DNA of 5,579 nt from positions 1 to 5,579 of the forward strand of contig JAFGKN010000237.1 of assembly GCA_016928605.1 (NCBI GenBank), read 5' to 3'. Below, piece after piece: positions 4,646-5,579 of this stretch. The notes beneath the pieces are model-generated. The model was not told where the DNA came from. It saw only the letters and a program-made list of their open reading frames with translations, and did no database searches. Numbering within the stretch: position 1 is the first letter of the stretch; each line of letters begins with the position of its first letter. This stretch comes from Planctomycetota bacterium (GTDB lineage: Bacteria > Planctomycetota > UBA8108). A program made the position numbers and the translations under genes.

Positions 4646-5579
4646 TCAACCGCGCCGCGGATCCTCTGCGGCGGGCTCGCCCCTGCGCGCGAGAGCTCGC
4701 AGCAGAGCGGCGCGGATTTCTCCGGTGGCCGTCTTCGATCGCTCGACGATCTCCCGCGCGACGTCTTCGCCCTCCATGCGGCCGAGCACTCCGGCGGCGC
4801 CCTCGCGGATCGCCGGGCTTCCCTCATCGAGCGCGTCGATGAGAGCGGCGGCTGCCCCGGCAGTCCCCAGCGTCTCGAGCGCGCGGAGCGCAGCCGCGCG
4901 CACAGCGGCGTCGTCGTGATGGAGCCGCGAGGCCGCGAGCGCAGCCGCCTGCGGCTCGTCGCGCCGGGCGAGGATCGCGAGCAGCTCGACCTGCATCGCC
5001 GGAGCGGCCTTCTCGAGGCGAGCCTTCAGCGTCGGGACCGCGAGCGGCCCGCGCAGCCTTGCGAGCGACGAGCGCGCCGCCGCGCGGACCTGCGGATCTT
5101 CATGGTCCAGCGCCGCGATGATCCTCTCCGGCGCGAAGCGGCGGCCGGCGTGGCTCAGGAGCACGATCGCGGAGCACGTTTCCTCGCGGGTCGCCGCGAC
5201 GTCGAGAAGCTCGCAGCCGAAGTCGGACGCGGCGCCGACCTCGCCGCTCGAGATGAATGCCTTGCCGACGTTCATCATCGAGTCCCAGACGCGGCGGCGC
5301 TCGCGCGGCTTCTCCTCCTCGGGGCCCGGCAGCGCGCTCCAGAAGAGGTGCACGTAGGCGTAGCTCATCGGACTGTTCGCTAGCGCCTCGAGCGCCGCGA
5401 GTCGCACTTCCACCGGCTCGGCGCTCTCCGCCTCGCCGGCGAGGGCCTGCGCGGCCGCATCGTCGTCCTTGTGGCCGAGGGCGTTGATGATGGCGATCCG
5501 CCGCGCGGCCGGCCGGCCGCTCGCATCTCCCAGCGCATCGCAGAGCGTCCGCGCCGCCGCTGGATCCGGGATCATCGCC
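4646..5579 (-). CDS. HEAT-repeat protein of unknown function, 5' end beyond the window
   Basis: The stop TGA is the complement of 4646-4648 and the frame is open to the right edge, so the protein's N-terminal part may be missing. An ATG exists at 5573-5575 on the - strand, but nothing shows it is the true start. Numbered from there, the visible 309 residues are mainly short amphipathic helix pairs of the HEAT/PBS-lyase type. Clear units lie at 22-34, 55-67, 151-175, 213-237, 243-267 and 284-298, with the typical D-x-x-VRxAAxxAL pattern (for example DDAAVRAAALRALETLG). Between 70 and 135 the pattern fades into a less repetitive segment with Trp79, Trp97 and a charged EEEKPRERRR stretch (86-95). 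Such folds are protein-binding scaffolds. No catalytic motif, signal peptide or membrane segment is visible. It converges on murA. Confidence 0.8.
   Translation of the reverse strand, partial: AMIPDPAAARTLCDALGDASGRPAARRIAIINALGHKDDDAAAQALAGEAESAEPVEVRLAALEALANSPMSYAYVHLFWSALPGPEEEKPRERRRVWDSMMNVGKAFISSGEVGAASDFGCELLDVAATREETCSAIVLLSHAGRRFAPERIIAALDHEDPQVRAAARSSLARLRGPLAVPTLKARLEKAAPAMQVELLAILARRDEPQAAALAASRLHHDDAAVRAAALRALETLGTAGAAAALIDALDEGSPAIREGAAGVLGRMEGEDVAREIVERSKTATGEIRAALLRALARRGEPAAEDPRRG

Noticed and set aside
3099..4649. A 516-codon open frame on the - strand across murA
   Set aside because: It is antisense to a clear murA, its translation has no family resemblance, and long open antisense frames are expected in GC-rich coding DNA.
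4580..5383. A 267-codon + strand frame across the HEAT-repeat gene
   Set aside because: It is antisense to a frame with clear periodic HEAT units; its translation is Arg/Ala/Glu-rich without recognisable motifs.
1..5579. CRISPR array, tRNA, rRNA, insertion sequence or attachment site
   Set aside because: No spaced direct repeats, T-loop-like GTTCGA patterns, transposase motifs or terminal inverted repeats were found on reading either strand.

Overview
The window is GC-rich bacterial DNA carrying a short run of core translation and cell-wall genes. In order these are ribosomal protein L31 (rpmE), peptide chain release factor 1 (prfA), the glutamine methyltransferase that modifies release factors (prmC) and UDP-N-acetylglucosamine enolpyruvyl transferase (murA), all on the + strand. 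A convergent gene on the - strand encodes a HEAT-repeat protein and is cut off by the right edge. The strong G/C preference at third codon positions, the GTG and TTG starts and the rpmE-prfA-prmC-murA order fit a high-GC, probably Gram-negative-type bacterium. I cannot fix the phylum from the sequence. No mobile element, CRISPR array, tRNA or rRNA is visible.

Layout. A probable sigma70-type promoter (17-45) drives rpmE (77-640). This L31 has a normal zinc-binding domain followed by a low-complexity basic/Ala-Pro tail of about 120 residues with a 24-residue tandem repeat. A gene-free stretch of about 375 bp (641-1015) follows and ends in a second probable promoter (954-982). Then comes prfA (1016-2098), directly followed by or overlapping prmC (start unclear; 2059-3012). 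A 218-bp gap holds the best promoter match in the window (3076-3105), a GC-rich stem-loop and a purine-rich leader before murA (3231-4499). A 146-bp convergent gap separates murA from the HEAT-repeat gene (complement of 4646 to beyond 5579).

How the genes work together. L31 is a ribosomal protein at the subunit interface. RF1 reads UAA/UAG stop codons and hydrolyses the peptidyl-tRNA ester. PrmC methylates the GGQ glutamine of RF1, so the prfA-prmC pairing is functional and conserved. MurA starts peptidoglycan precursor synthesis and appears to be separately transcribed. The HEAT-repeat protein is of unknown function.

Overall this is mostly an ordinary housekeeping region, and I see no convincing new system. 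The points most worth a second look are the repeat-bearing L31 tail, the unusual prmC start and the structured murA leader.
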